Of a stretch of 12,854 nt of DNA, positions 1 to 6,716 are shown one piece after another. The stretch covers positions 1-12,854 of the forward strand of contig CAYZNJ010000017.1 of the NCBI GenBank assembly GCA_964479745.1, given 5' to 3'. Every line of letters begins with the position of its first letter. Position 1 is the first letter of the stretch. This DNA is from JACPNK01 sp964479745 (GTDB lineage Bacteria; Patescibacteriota; Minisyncoccia; 2-02-FULL-40-12; IGHO2-12-FULL-4). The translations under genes were made by a program, and so were the position numbers. The notes under the pieces were generated by a model. That model made no database searches, was not told the DNA's origin, and worked only from the letters and a program-made list of their open reading frames with translations.

Positions 1-1705
1 ATATTGTTCAATATTTTTAAGATCTTCTTCGCTTATCATGCCGTGGTCCTTGGCAAACTTGAAACAAGTATCCTGATTTTCGGGAAGGGCGCAGAAGCCC
101 TCGCAGTCGGCTTTGCTCTTGCAGTTGCCGGGGCCCGAAGTGATTTTATATTTCTTGGCATCCGCCGCATCTCCTTCGGAGATAAAACCGGCTTTTACCG
201 CAAAATCAACGCATTCGTCAATATGCGTTTCGTCTTTACAATAACTTTCGCATGTCTCTTTTGATTTACAATTTCCCGGACCCTTACCACCGGTCTTCCT
301 CACTATGTCAGCATCTTCTTTTGTCATAAAACCGGCTTTTTCTGCAAAATCAACGCATTCGTTTGAGTGGGTATCGTCTCCGCAATATTTGTCGCACGAT
401 TCTTTTGTCGTGCATCCGCCGGGCAACTTTCCGCCGCTNNNNNNNNNNNNNNNNNNNAAACTCCATGCATTCAACCGCGTTAACAGAATTGTCACAATAC
501 TTCAAACAGCTTTCTTTGGTTTTGCAGTTTCCCGGAAACACCGCGCCCGCTTTCTTAATCGCAGCGATTTGGCGTATTTCCTTTAACTCGTCAGTGGTGG
601 CTAAACTAAATTTTTCAACGAAGTCGGAACACTCGTCTATGTGATCAATATCTTCGCAATATTTCCGACAAGAAATTGCGTCTTTGCACTGGCCCGGACT
701 TTCCCCCTTTTGCATCGCCGTGAAAACACCTTTTTTATCGTTGGGCACTTCCGGGGTCAAATCATTTTTGTCGGCAAAGCTAGTGCATTCGTCATAATTG
801 GCTTGGATCGAACAGTAATCTTTGCACTCCCGAAGATTACCGCACTGGCCAGGCGTCTGCCCGTTTTTCAAAAATGGCGCTATTTTCTTGCCAAGCTCTA
901 TGTCAGTTTTGGGAGCAAGGCCATATTTTTCAGCCAAGGCGAAACAAGCAGTTGGATTGCTAGTAAAGGCGCATGTGGGATAAAATCCGGTGGGGTCAAA
1001 ACAATTAGCCAATCCTTCTTCGCCACAGCCGCCGGTTTCTCCTTTCTGTTCAAGCTCTTTTAATTTAGCTTCCAGCTTTAAGTCGTCTTGGGAAAAATAT
1101 CCCGTGTCGGTAAGATATTTGGCACAAGTCGGCGAGCGTTCTATCGTGTTTCCATTTTCATCAGATGGCTGCGCGCAGTTTTGGATGCAGCTCAAATTAT
1201 CATTGTAATAAGTACTGCGGCACTCCACGGGCGGTTCAATCTTTTTATCGATCGCCCTTACCATGGCGGGGATTATCTTGTCCGCCCAAAGAGGCGCGGT
1301 GTCCACTGCATTCATGTTGGTCCAATACCAAAGCGGCCCTATATAATACGCTCGGCACTCTGGTTGGTTGGCCGGATCAGAACAATACTTGTCGCATTTA
1401 TCTTGCGTACCGCAGCCGTTAGGACCTCCTTTTTGGACAAACGCCTCCGCGCCAGCTCTAAAAACTTTCTGGATTTCCAGAAGCATATCCTTGGTCAATT
1501 CAGGATAATAGTAAATACATAGCGTCGGATGCTTGCCTAAGTTATCTACGCACTCCTGCTTGCATGCTTCTTTATTCTGGCAATTTGCCAAGTTTGCGTT
1601 CGGATATCCAGTCGGTGCCGCAGCTTTGGCAATAGAAACACCAAGAACAACCATGAGCAGTATGGCAGTGAGTATCAAAAAAATATAAATTCTATGTGAT
1701 CTCAA
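1..1705 (-). CDS. Secreted cysteine-rich repeat protein, partial at the left edge and interrupted by an assembly gap
   Basis: The product is probably exported: an N-terminal signal-like helix (about residues 5-29) ends in an AKA-AA cleavage-like site. At least ten four-cysteine units follow. Seven fit C-x5-C-x3-C-x8-C exactly (for example near residues 98, 288, 340 and 394, and three after the gap); the units near residues 42, 161 and 227 are diverged. The recurring frame is PGxC, then CxxYC, then ECxxF. The first 416 codons run from 1705 to 458, followed by 19 Ns. Coding resumes at 438 in a different numerical frame and continues for 146 codons to position 1 without a stop, so the true gap must be a multiple of three. 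The start is TTG at 1705, 10 bp after the stop of the 77-residue gene, and no good Shine-Dalgarno site is visible. The family is common in Parcubacteria but its function is unknown. Metal binding or disulfide cross-linking at the surface are guesses. Confidence 0.85.
439..457. other. Assembly gap (19 Ns) inside the cysteine-rich gene
   Basis: Nineteen undetermined bases lie between two reading frames of the same repeat protein. The last base before the gap (458, read on the minus strand) closes a codon, and the first base after it (438) opens one. The missing DNA is therefore a multiple of three, and 19 is a placeholder. Comparing repeat spacing (21-27 residues from ECxxF to the next PGxC) suggests about 17-23 residues are missing, roughly 51-69 bp. 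Confidence 0.9.
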
Positions 1706-1715
1706 AAGAGTTATA

Positions 1716-1949
1716 TTATTTAAACGGATTTTGATAAATTGCGTCTAGGGGGTTTTTCTGGTTTTTGAAAGGATTAGCGTTAGGCACTTGGCCCTGAAGC
1801 TGATTTTGCGTTTTATCAAAAATCTGGCCGCCTAGCGTCGGAGTTTCTTTTTGGACCCGCTTGCTCTTTGACCAATACCAAAAGCCGATCCCTGCCGCTA
1901 CAACAAGAGTCGCAATCACTGCGATAATTATTTTCTGTTTGTTTGGCAC
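1716..1949 (-). CDS. Small membrane-anchored protein with an NPFK tail
   Basis: This 77-residue protein has one N-terminal membrane helix (about residues 6-26), followed by a polar tail rich in Asn, Gln, Pro and Lys. NPFK occurs twice (residues 59-62 and 74-77). Its orientation cannot be read from the sequence, but a short positive N-terminus (MPNKQK) favours an outward-facing tail. The start is GTG at 1949, with a promoter immediately upstream (its -10 ends 11 bp before the GTG). The gene ends 10 bp before the cysteine-rich repeat gene, so the two are very probably co-transcribed. Short anchored proteins with NPF-type tails recur in Parcubacteria; their function is unknown. It may anchor or accompany the repeat protein, but nothing proves this. 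Confidence 0.72.
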   Translation of the reverse strand: MPNKQKIIIAVIATLVVAAGIGFWYWSKSKRVQKETPTLGGQIFDKTQNQLQGQVPNANPFKNQKNPLDAIYQNPFK

Positions 1950-1960
1950 AATCGCTTTTT

Positions 1961-1990
1961 ATTGTATCAGGTCCGACGCAAGCCAGGCAA
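1961..1990 (-). promoter_or_regulatory. Sigma-70-type promoter for the anchored/cysteine-rich pair
   Basis: On the minus strand, TTGCCT (1985-1990) is a -35 matching 4 of 6 consensus bases. An 18-bp spacer separates it from TACAAT (1961-1966), a -10 matching 5 of 6. Transcription should begin near 1954, leaving only about 5 nt before the GTG at 1949, which makes the message essentially leaderless. Confidence 0.55.
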
Positions 1991-2012
1991 AAAAGTAATC
2001 AACAGTTGTCGT

Positions 2013-2369
2013 TTACAATTTATAAAAATAGTACAGCGCCAGAGGAGCGGCCCAGTTGGCGGAACGTTCAATAAAGTCAAGCCAACCCATGCCTACCAAT
2101 GGCCTGACCAAGGCCGTCCAAAAACCCCAGACAGCCATCCAAATCAACAGCGGACGAATCGGCCTGAACAAAACTATCAAAGCCAAAACGACATCCACGA
2201 CACCCACCAAAAGCAGAAGCGTAGTAGCGGTTGGCGTATCAACACTGGTCATCTGGCTTATCCAGCCGATCCAATCTTTCTTGCCGCCGATGGCAAGCAG
2301 TCCGTGGCCGGCAAACTCTCCGGCAACGCCAATTCTTAACAGCCACTCAATTTTCTTTTCGTTTGTCAT
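2013..2369 (-). CDS. Small multi-spanning membrane protein, last gene of the metal operon
   Basis: This 118-residue protein has about four hydrophobic segments (near residues 8-27, 47-68, 71-91 and 100-117). Its start, with LLRIGVAGEFAGHG, resembles the first helix of DoxX-like small membrane proteins, but I cannot assign the family firmly. It begins with ATG at 2369, 25 bp after the P-type ATPase stop, so it is probably the fourth gene of the csoR operon. The short A/T-rich junction shows no Shine-Dalgarno site or promoter. It has no cysteines, so a direct metal-thiolate role is unlikely. Its position suggests an accessory envelope role in metal stress. Confidence 0.72.
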   Translation of the reverse strand: MTNEKKIEWLLRIGVAGEFAGHGLLAIGGKKDWIGWISQMTSVDTPTATTLLLLVGVVDVVLALIVLFRPIRPLLIWMAVWGFWTALVRPLVGMGWLDFIERSANWAAPLALYYFYKL

Positions 2370-2394
2370 AGTAATTTTTTATTTTGCAAAATTT

Positions 2395-4566
2395 TTAAAT
2401 TTTTAACTGCGGTTCGACTCGCTTTAATAATACCGCATTAGTTGCGACGATGATAGACGATGCGGACATTAGCAGAGCGGAAATTTCCGGACGCAGAGAC
2501 CAGCCGAGAGAGCCGTAAAACGCTCCGGCCGCCACAGGAATAGCGAGTAAGTTATAAATCGCCGCCCAAAAAAGATTTTGTTTCATTTTTCTGACTGTCG
2601 CTTTGCTTAGACGAAACGCGGCCACAATATCGTAAGGGTCGGATTTCATAAGCACTATGTTTCCGGTTTCAATCGCCACATCGGTGCCGGCGCCGATGGC
2701 GATGCCGATGTCCGCCTGCGCTAAAGCCGGTGCATCGTTTATGCCGTCGCCGACCATCGCCGTAAATTTGCCTTCGGCCTGTAATTTTTTAACGTATTTT
2801 GCTTTGTCTTCGGGCAACACTTCGGCAAAAATCCGGTCAATGCCAAGTTCCTTTCCAATGCCTTCCGCCACTTTTGCGTGATCTCCCGTAATCATCACCA
2901 CTTCCATGCCAAGATTTTTAAGCGCCGTCACGGTTTTTTTGGAATTGGGCCGCGGCGGATCCGCAGCGGCGACAACACCCGCAAAAATACCGTCAACAGC
3001 CAGCAAGCTCAAGGTCTTCCCCTCTCCGGCAAGCCGGTCAAGAATTTTTCTCATCGGCTCGGTGGCAACACCGTTATCCTGAAGCAACTTTTCTTTTCCG
3101 GCAAAAACAATTTTACCGGCAATCCGCGCTTTGAGCCCGTAACCGGCAATTGATTCAAAACTTTCTACCGGTTTAAGCGGTAAAGCGTCGCGCCTTACAG
3201 TCTCCTCAAAAATAGATTTGGAAAGAGGATGATTGGAACCGGCCTCCAAGCTGGCTTCATAACGCAAAACTTCGTGATCGCTGAAATTATTAAATGCCAT
3301 GACATCGGTAACTTTCGGTTTTCCTTCCGTAAGCGTTCCCGTTTTGTCTAAAATAATGGCGTTTATCCGCGAAGTATTTTCAAGAGTCGCCGCGTCTTTG
3401 ATGAGAATATTGTGCTTGGCGCCGATACCGGTGCCGACAGCGACAGCCGTCGGCGTGGCAAGGCCGAGCGCGTCAGGACAAGCGATTACCACCGTTGAAA
3501 CTGCAAAAGTAAGAGCTGTAATAAGTCCGGCGCCGGCGCCTAAGTACCAGCCGAAAAATGCCGCCAACCCCGAGCCGACAGCGACAATCACCAGCCAACC
3601 GGCCGCCACATCAGCAATGCGTTGTCCCGGCGCTTTGGAATTTTGCGCCGTTTCCACAAGCTTGATAATGTGGGCAAGCACCGTTTCCGAACCGACTTGC
3701 GTCGCTTTGAATTTAACCGCGCCGGTTTGATTTACCGAACCGCCAATAACCTTATCGCCGTTCTTTTTTGAAACTGGGATTGATTCACCGGTAACCAGCG
3801 ACTCATCAATTGATGTCTCTCCCTCAACAATGACGCCGTCAACCGGCACTTTGTCGCCGGGCCGCAGAACGACAATATCATCGTGGGTAATTTCCGCGCT
3901 TGGAATTGTCACTTCTTTTCCATCGCGAATCACTCTTGCCTGCGGTGGCACAAGGTCAAAAAGAGCGCGCAGAGCATCGGATGTGCCGCGGCGGGATTTC
4001 ATTTCCATCCAATGGCCGAATAAAACAAAAGTCACCAAAAGCGCCGCCGCTTCGTAAAACGTTTCCGACCCGGGTCGCAATAAAGTCAGCAGAACGCTGA
4101 AAAGATATGCCGCCAAAACACCGGTGGCAATCAAAACCGACATATTAAGTTTGCGGGCTTTGAGCGAATAGTATGTGCCGGTAATGAAAATGGATCCGGT
4201 CCAAAAAACGATGGGCGTGGTGAGAATCAGAAGCAGCCAGCTTATCGGAACCGGCGAAGATAAAGCTACACCCAAAACTTTCTCGCCAACCGGGGAGTAC
4301 AGAAAAATCGGAATTGAGAGCAAAAAAGAAACCCAAAACCGACGGCGCATGTCATGCTCCATCTCCTTGGCCATTTGCGGATTGGACATAGCCATATCGT
4401 GATCCTTGTGGCTCGCTTCTGAAATATCGTATTCCGTTATGCCCCCGTCAATTTCTGTGGGAATAAGATCCATACCGCACCCGGGACATTTCCCGGGAGC
4501 ATCTTTCACGACTTCCGGATGCATCGGACAAGTATAAACTATTTTTTTGTTTTGTTCGTCATCCAT
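2395..4566 (-). CDS. Heavy-metal (Cu+-type) P1B ATPase with a CPD membrane motif
   Basis: This inner-membrane pump exports a soft metal, probably Cu(I) or Ag(I), using ATP. The 723 residues carry an N-terminal heavy-metal-binding domain (about 10-36: CPMHP and CPGCGM, with C13, H16, C27, C30) and then a His/Met-rich linker (about 53-73). The pump core follows: actuator TGES (259-262), phosphorylated D407 in DKTGT, nucleotide-domain HP (446-447) and hinge GDGIND (606-611). The membrane metal motif is C363-P364-D365, where families normally have CPC or CPH. Later helices keep YN-x4-P (671-677) and MSASS (700-704), close to Cu-type P1B signatures. The N-terminal domain and the short MSxSS helix lean towards the CopB-like branch. 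It is 30 bp downstream of the DUF5676-like gene in a csoR-led operon, so copper control is likely. I give no symbol because CopA and CopB cannot be separated with confidence. Confidence 0.92.
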   Translation of the reverse strand: MDDEQNKKIVYTCPMHPEVVKDAPGKCPGCGMDLIPTEIDGGITEYDISEASHKDHDMAMSNPQMAKEMEHDMRRRFWVSFLLSIPIFLYSPVGEKVLGVALSSPVPISWLLLILTTPIVFWTGSIFITGTYYSLKARKLNMSVLIATGVLAAYLFSVLLTLLRPGSETFYEAAALLVTFVLFGHWMEMKSRRGTSDALRALFDLVPPQARVIRDGKEVTIPSAEITHDDIVVLRPGDKVPVDGVIVEGETSIDESLVTGESIPVSKKNGDKVIGGSVNQTGAVKFKATQVGSETVLAHIIKLVETAQNSKAPGQRIADVAAGWLVIVAVGSGLAAFFGWYLGAGAGLITALTFAVSTVVIACPDALGLATPTAVAVGTGIGAKHNILIKDAATLENTSRINAIILDKTGTLTEGKPKVTDVMAFNNFSDHEVLRYEASLEAGSNHPLSKSIFEETVRRDALPLKPVESFESIAGYGLKARIAGKIVFAGKEKLLQDNGVATEPMRKILDRLAGEGKTLSLLAVDGIFAGVVAAADPPRPNSKKTVTALKNLGMEVVMITGDHAKVAEGIGKELGIDRIFAEVLPEDKAKYVKKLQAEGKFTAMVGDGINDAPALAQADIGIAIGAGTDVAIETGNIVLMKSDPYDIVAAFRLSKATVRKMKQNLFWAAIYNLLAIPVAAGAFYGSLGWSLRPEISALLMSASSIIVATNAVLLKRVEPQLKI

Positions 4567-4596
4567 CTCATTGACTTCTGTTGTTTATATTACCTG

Positions 4597-4890
4597 TCAA
4601 TTTAATTTGCAAAATTTATTGTGCAGCCAGGCAACCAGCAAGGCAACTATATAGCTATAAATAACCACTTGAATCAAACCAATAATAAACCCGCCAAATG
4701 TTATCGCGACGTCGCCGGCAAATTTATCAACATTAACCAAATGAACCAGCCAGCCGAAAAGCCGCAATGCGAAGTCAGGCCACAAGGCAACGAAAATGGC
4801 GCAAACAATATAAACTAAACCCATAATGCTTGCCGCCGCTTTGGCAAACCCACCGGCGTCAATTTTGCAAAAATGATTTCCGTTTTCCAT
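4597..4890 (-). CDS. DUF5676-like small membrane protein of the copper operon
   Basis: This 97-residue protein has two strong membrane helices (about 19-41 and 60-86) and an N-terminal stretch with one cysteine (C8). Its size, topology and place between csoR and a copper-type ATPase fit the DUF5676 membrane family, which I assign by resemblance only. An in-frame GTG lies 6 bp upstream at 4896, but ATG at 4890 is preferred because AAAGGGGG sits 7 nt before it, an ideal Shine-Dalgarno distance; the GTG would be almost on top of that site. It begins 25 bp after csoR and ends with TGA 30 bp before the ATPase. Its function is unknown; an accessory to the pump is likely from context. Confidence 0.78.
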   Translation of the reverse strand: MENGNHFCKIDAGGFAKAAASIMGLVYIVCAIFVALWPDFALRLFGWLVHLVNVDKFAGDVAITFGGFIIGLIQVVIYSYIVALLVAWLHNKFCKLN

Positions 4891-4902
4891 AAACACACCC
4901 CC
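4891..4902 (-). promoter_or_regulatory. Shine-Dalgarno site that fixes the DUF5676-like start
   Basis: The minus strand reads AAAGGGGG followed by seven bases and ATG (4890). The GGGGGTG part resembles the site before the DoxX-like gene at 9125, so this organism does use purine-rich ribosome-binding sites for some genes. Confidence 0.6.
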
Positions 4903-4915
4903 TTTCTGACATTGT

Positions 4916-5179
4916 TTATTTCCTTTTGGACAACTTATAAATTAATAGCAACTCATCAATCGCTTTTGAACTCTTGCCCGATTTCATCTGTTCAATCACA
5001 TGGGTTGAAATGTGATTTTTTAAAATAAAATCCTCAAAGCTTGATAGAGCCTCTTTAACAGCAAGAGATTGGTGCATGATATCAACGCAGTATTTGTCTT
5101 CTTCCACCATTTTCTGCAAGCCACGCACTTGGCCTTCGATTCTTTTCAGGCGATGAATGATACCCTCTTTTTTGTTCAT
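4916..5179 (-). CDS. csoR: CsoR/RcnR-family metal-responsive repressor
   Basis: This 87-residue all-helical repressor binds DNA in the apo form and releases it when metal binds. The family core RLKRIEGQVRGL (10-21) is intact. The metal ligands are C31, H56 and H60, with the family spacing of 25 and 4 residues. The last ligand is His, as in Thermus thermophilus CsoR and E. coli RcnR, whereas Mycobacterium CsoR has Cys. RcnR's N-terminal histidine is absent. A perfect CsoR-type operator lies inside its own promoter, so it represses itself and the downstream ATPase operon. The ATG at 5179 falls about where transcription should begin, making it a leaderless message. Cu(I) is the best guess for the inducer given the pump; wider metal response cannot be excluded. 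Confidence 0.92.
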   Translation of the reverse strand: MNKKEGIIHRLKRIEGQVRGLQKMVEEDKYCVDIMHQSLAVKEALSSFEDFILKNHISTHVIEQMKSGKSSKAIDELLLIYKLSKRK

Positions 5180-5186
5180 ATCTCCC

Positions 5187-5216
5187 AGTATACCCCCATA
5201 GGGTATGTCAAGTCAA
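5187..5216 (-). promoter_or_regulatory. Promoter of the csoR metal-efflux operon
   Basis: On the minus strand, TTGACT (5211-5216, 5 of 6 consensus) and TATACT (5187-5192, 5 of 6) are separated by 18 bp. The CsoR operator occupies the spacer and touches the -10. Transcription should begin near 5180, at or next to the csoR ATG (5177-5179). The promoter lies wholly in the 45-bp space after the unknown CC-motif gene. Confidence 0.8.
5190..5206. promoter_or_regulatory. CsoR operator
   Basis: The plus strand reads ATACCC-CCATA-GGGTAT: two perfect 6-bp inverted arms around a 5-bp centre. This matches the known G/C-tract pseudo-palindrome of CsoR operators (TACCC...GGGTA). It sits between the -35 and -10 boxes of csoR, where the repressor would block RNA polymerase until metal is bound. 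Confidence 0.85.
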
Positions 5217-5224
5217 GTGGATAA

Positions 5225-6208
5225 CTACACCCCGCAACTTCCCCCGCTACTTTTGGTTGCCGGTTGTACTTGATTTAGAATTTGCTTGTAACCTGCCGCG
5301 CTTGAGAAGTTGGCGCCAAGAATTTCCTTAGCGCCGGCTTTGTTCCAGTCTATTCCTTTGGACTTCAAGTACTGCACGATAGTCAGATAAGTGTCAGGAA
5401 ACCAATAAGAGTTAACAGCCAGCGCAGCCTTATACATATCCCCTTCGCTCACGCCTTGCGAAGCCATCAACTCAATAAGTCCGAGCATCGCCATGCCGTG
5501 GTTGCAATCGGGAAAATAAGTGGAGTTGCCGCAGCATGGCCGATAGATATTCTGACTAACCCGCACAACCAGCGCCTGTTGTTCCGGCGTCAGCGGAATC
5601 ATAGAGTGCCGGCTGTAGTGATTCATCGGACCACCGACTGCCAAAGTCCAACCGCCGGTAGAAGCAAAGGTACCAGCCCCGCCATAGCGTTTGTCAACCA
5701 TCGGCCCTTTTTCCAAAATTTCGTTTTTATTGGCAAGGCCTAGCGCCCAAAGAAGGTTAAGTATTGTGTTGGCGTTGTCTTTCGTTATCACCAGTTGGCC
5801 GTTACTGGTTTCTGTAAGCAGTTTTTTGGTATCCTCGTCCAGACCGCCGCGTTGGGCGTACAAAGCTTCAAACTTTTTTTGGTCTATGGCGCCGTTATCC
5901 GCCAATTGTTTTCCCAAGTCGCCCCATTTTACCGGCAGAATGACTCCTTTTTCAGGAAGCACGGTTTTCTCCAGCGCCGCCAAGGCTTTGGCGGACAGCT
6001 TACCGCTGTCAACTTTGGAACGCGTCGCAAAAACCAACGCCCCGCCCACAATAACAGCGGCAATAACAATGCAAATTCCCAGAAAGTAGCTTCTGTTCGG
6101 CTGGCTTTCTGCTTTAGCTTTAGTTTTATTTTTTTTTTCAGTCTTCGTTTCATGACAGCATACTTTGTCTAAGCCATGATTGTTTTCTGATTTTAAATTT
6201 TGATCCAT
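5225..6208 (-). CDS. Membrane-anchored protein of unknown family with CC and DCNHG motifs
   Basis: I do not recognise a named family for this 327-residue protein. A Lys-rich N-terminus carrying HGLDKVCCHE (11-20, with C17, C18, H11, H19) precedes one membrane helix (about 41-62). The large C-terminal part is probably on the outer face. It contains YRPCCGNS (222-229; C225, C226) and FPDCNHG (232-238; C235, H237), and ends in GGSCGV with C325. The clustered Cys/His residues suggest metal or disulfide chemistry. It starts with ATG at 6208, preceded directly by a GCGACTTC box, and ends with TAG 9 bp before the csoR -35. It lies between the thiol-redox genes and the metal operon, on the redox-cluster side of the csoR promoter, so it is probably not under CsoR. 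Start confidence is moderate because no Shine-Dalgarno site is seen. Confidence 0.78.
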   Translation of the reverse strand: MDQNLKSENNHGLDKVCCHETKTEKKNKTKAKAESQPNRSYFLGICIVIAAVIVGGALVFATRSKVDSGKLSAKALAALEKTVLPEKGVILPVKWGDLGKQLADNGAIDQKKFEALYAQRGGLDEDTKKLLTETSNGQLVITKDNANTILNLLWALGLANKNEILEKGPMVDKRYGGAGTFASTGGWTLAVGGPMNHYSRHSMIPLTPEQQALVVRVSQNIYRPCCGNSTYFPDCNHGMAMLGLIELMASQGVSEGDMYKAALAVNSYWFPDTYLTIVQYLKSKGIDWNKAGAKEILGANFSSAAGYKQILNQVQPATKSSGGSCGV

Positions 6209-6278
6209 CGCATTAGAAGTCGCTGCTGCGCAGTCTGAAAATCAACAGTCCCAACGCAGGAGAAACTTTGTTATTTAT

Positions 6279-6284
6279 ATTATA
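6279..6284 (-). promoter_or_regulatory. Possible -10 box upstream of the CC-motif gene
   Basis: A perfect TATAAT occurs on the minus strand in the A/T-rich part of element A, about 70 bp before the ATG at 6208. No acceptable -35 hexamer is found 16-18 bp upstream, and it is not preceded by an extended TGn. It may be a weak promoter or a chance match in A/T-rich DNA. Confidence 0.35.
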
Positions 6285-6293
6285 TTTCACTTG

Positions 6294-6327
6294 CTTGTCC
6301 CGTTGGAGCGACTTCTAACGGGACAAG
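6294..6327 (-). repeat. Hairpin after the CPxC gene, loop carries GAAGTCGC
   Basis: Two perfect 11-bp arms (6294-6304 and 6317-6327) enclose a 12-nt loop. It begins 2 bp after the TAA of the CPxC gene. No T-run follows on the minus strand, so it is not a standard intrinsic terminator, though it could protect or process the message 3' end. Confidence 0.75.
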
Positions 6328-6329
6328 TA

Positions 6330-6716
6330 TTAACAACACTGCTTCATTTGTTCTTCAATTTCGCTGATCTTTTTTGACCCGCCAGCCACTTTCGGCTGTT
6401 TAACGAAGAAGAAATAAGCAATTACAAAAAGAATTAATAATTCTGCAACTACGATAAATCTCGTAAGATGTGTCACCAACAAATACGCAGTAGGCATGCC
6501 GATCAAAACAACAAGTGTTTTCCATTTTTGCGGATGTTGAGCCGCCCAAAGGCATCTTTTTTCTCCAAGATAAGCTATGCCCACGACCGTGCCACCCATC
6601 AGCATTGCTATCGGAATGAGATAAGTTGAAGCAGACAAATACCCCCACGCCACCGCCGCGCTAAGTCCTAGCCACAACGAACTGACGCCGACACAAATTG
6701 GACAGATGTTTTTCAT
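6330..6716 (-). CDS. Small CPxC membrane protein of the thiol-redox cluster
   Basis: This 128-residue protein has about four membrane helices (near 10-27, 32-50, 67-84 and 88-105). Its N-terminus contains C5-P-I-C8, a CPxC pair like those of thiol-disulfide carriers, and it ends in QMKQCC (C127, C128). A further cysteine is C55. It follows the CcdA-like gene, with element B filling the gap, so it may receive electrons from CcdA or help assemble the cluster's proteins. I do not recognise a named family. The ATG at 6716 is directly preceded by GCGACTTC-type sequence, and no Shine-Dalgarno site is visible. The stop TAA is followed at once by the hairpin of element A. Confidence 0.75.
   Translation of the reverse strand: MKNICPICVGVSSLWLGLSAAVAWGYLSASTYLIPIAMLMGGTVVGIAYLGEKRCLWAAQHPQKWKTLVVLIGMPTAYLLVTHLTRFIVVAELLILFVIAYFFFVKQPKVAGGSKKISEIEEQMKQCC

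Larger units (their letters stand above)
6209..6327 (-). repeat. Intergenic element copy A (paired with copy B at 6717-6827)
   Basis: This fills the space between the CPxC gene and the CC-motif gene. In the transcribed direction it has a hairpin with 11-bp arms and a loop holding GAAGTCGC (6327-6294), an A/T-rich stretch ending AAAGTTTC, a 5-bp stem (6255-6259 with 6226-6230), then AGCGACTTCTAA (6224-6213) just before the ATG. The loop and this last box are perfectly complementary over 12 bases (6213-6224 with 6307-6318). Copy B has the same parts at nearly the same spacing. Confidence 0.7.

Noticed and set aside
350..438. Basic C-terminal tail of the cysteine-rich reading frame read straight through the Ns
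   Set aside because: It is an artefact of the placeholder gap length; another frame continues the cysteine repeats without a stop.
1991..2012. Terminator after the metal operon
   Set aside because: There is a T-run, but the hairpin before it has only a tiny 4-bp stem (CAAC/GTTG), too weak to call.
2056..2406. Plus-strand frame opposite the small membrane protein
   Set aside because: It is a shadow: the minus-strand frame has clear membrane helices and operon context.
3299..3730. Long plus-strand reading frames opposite the P-type ATPase (also 2657-2881, 3830-4057)
   Set aside because: They mirror the codon pattern of the ATPase, lack start signals and resemble no protein family.
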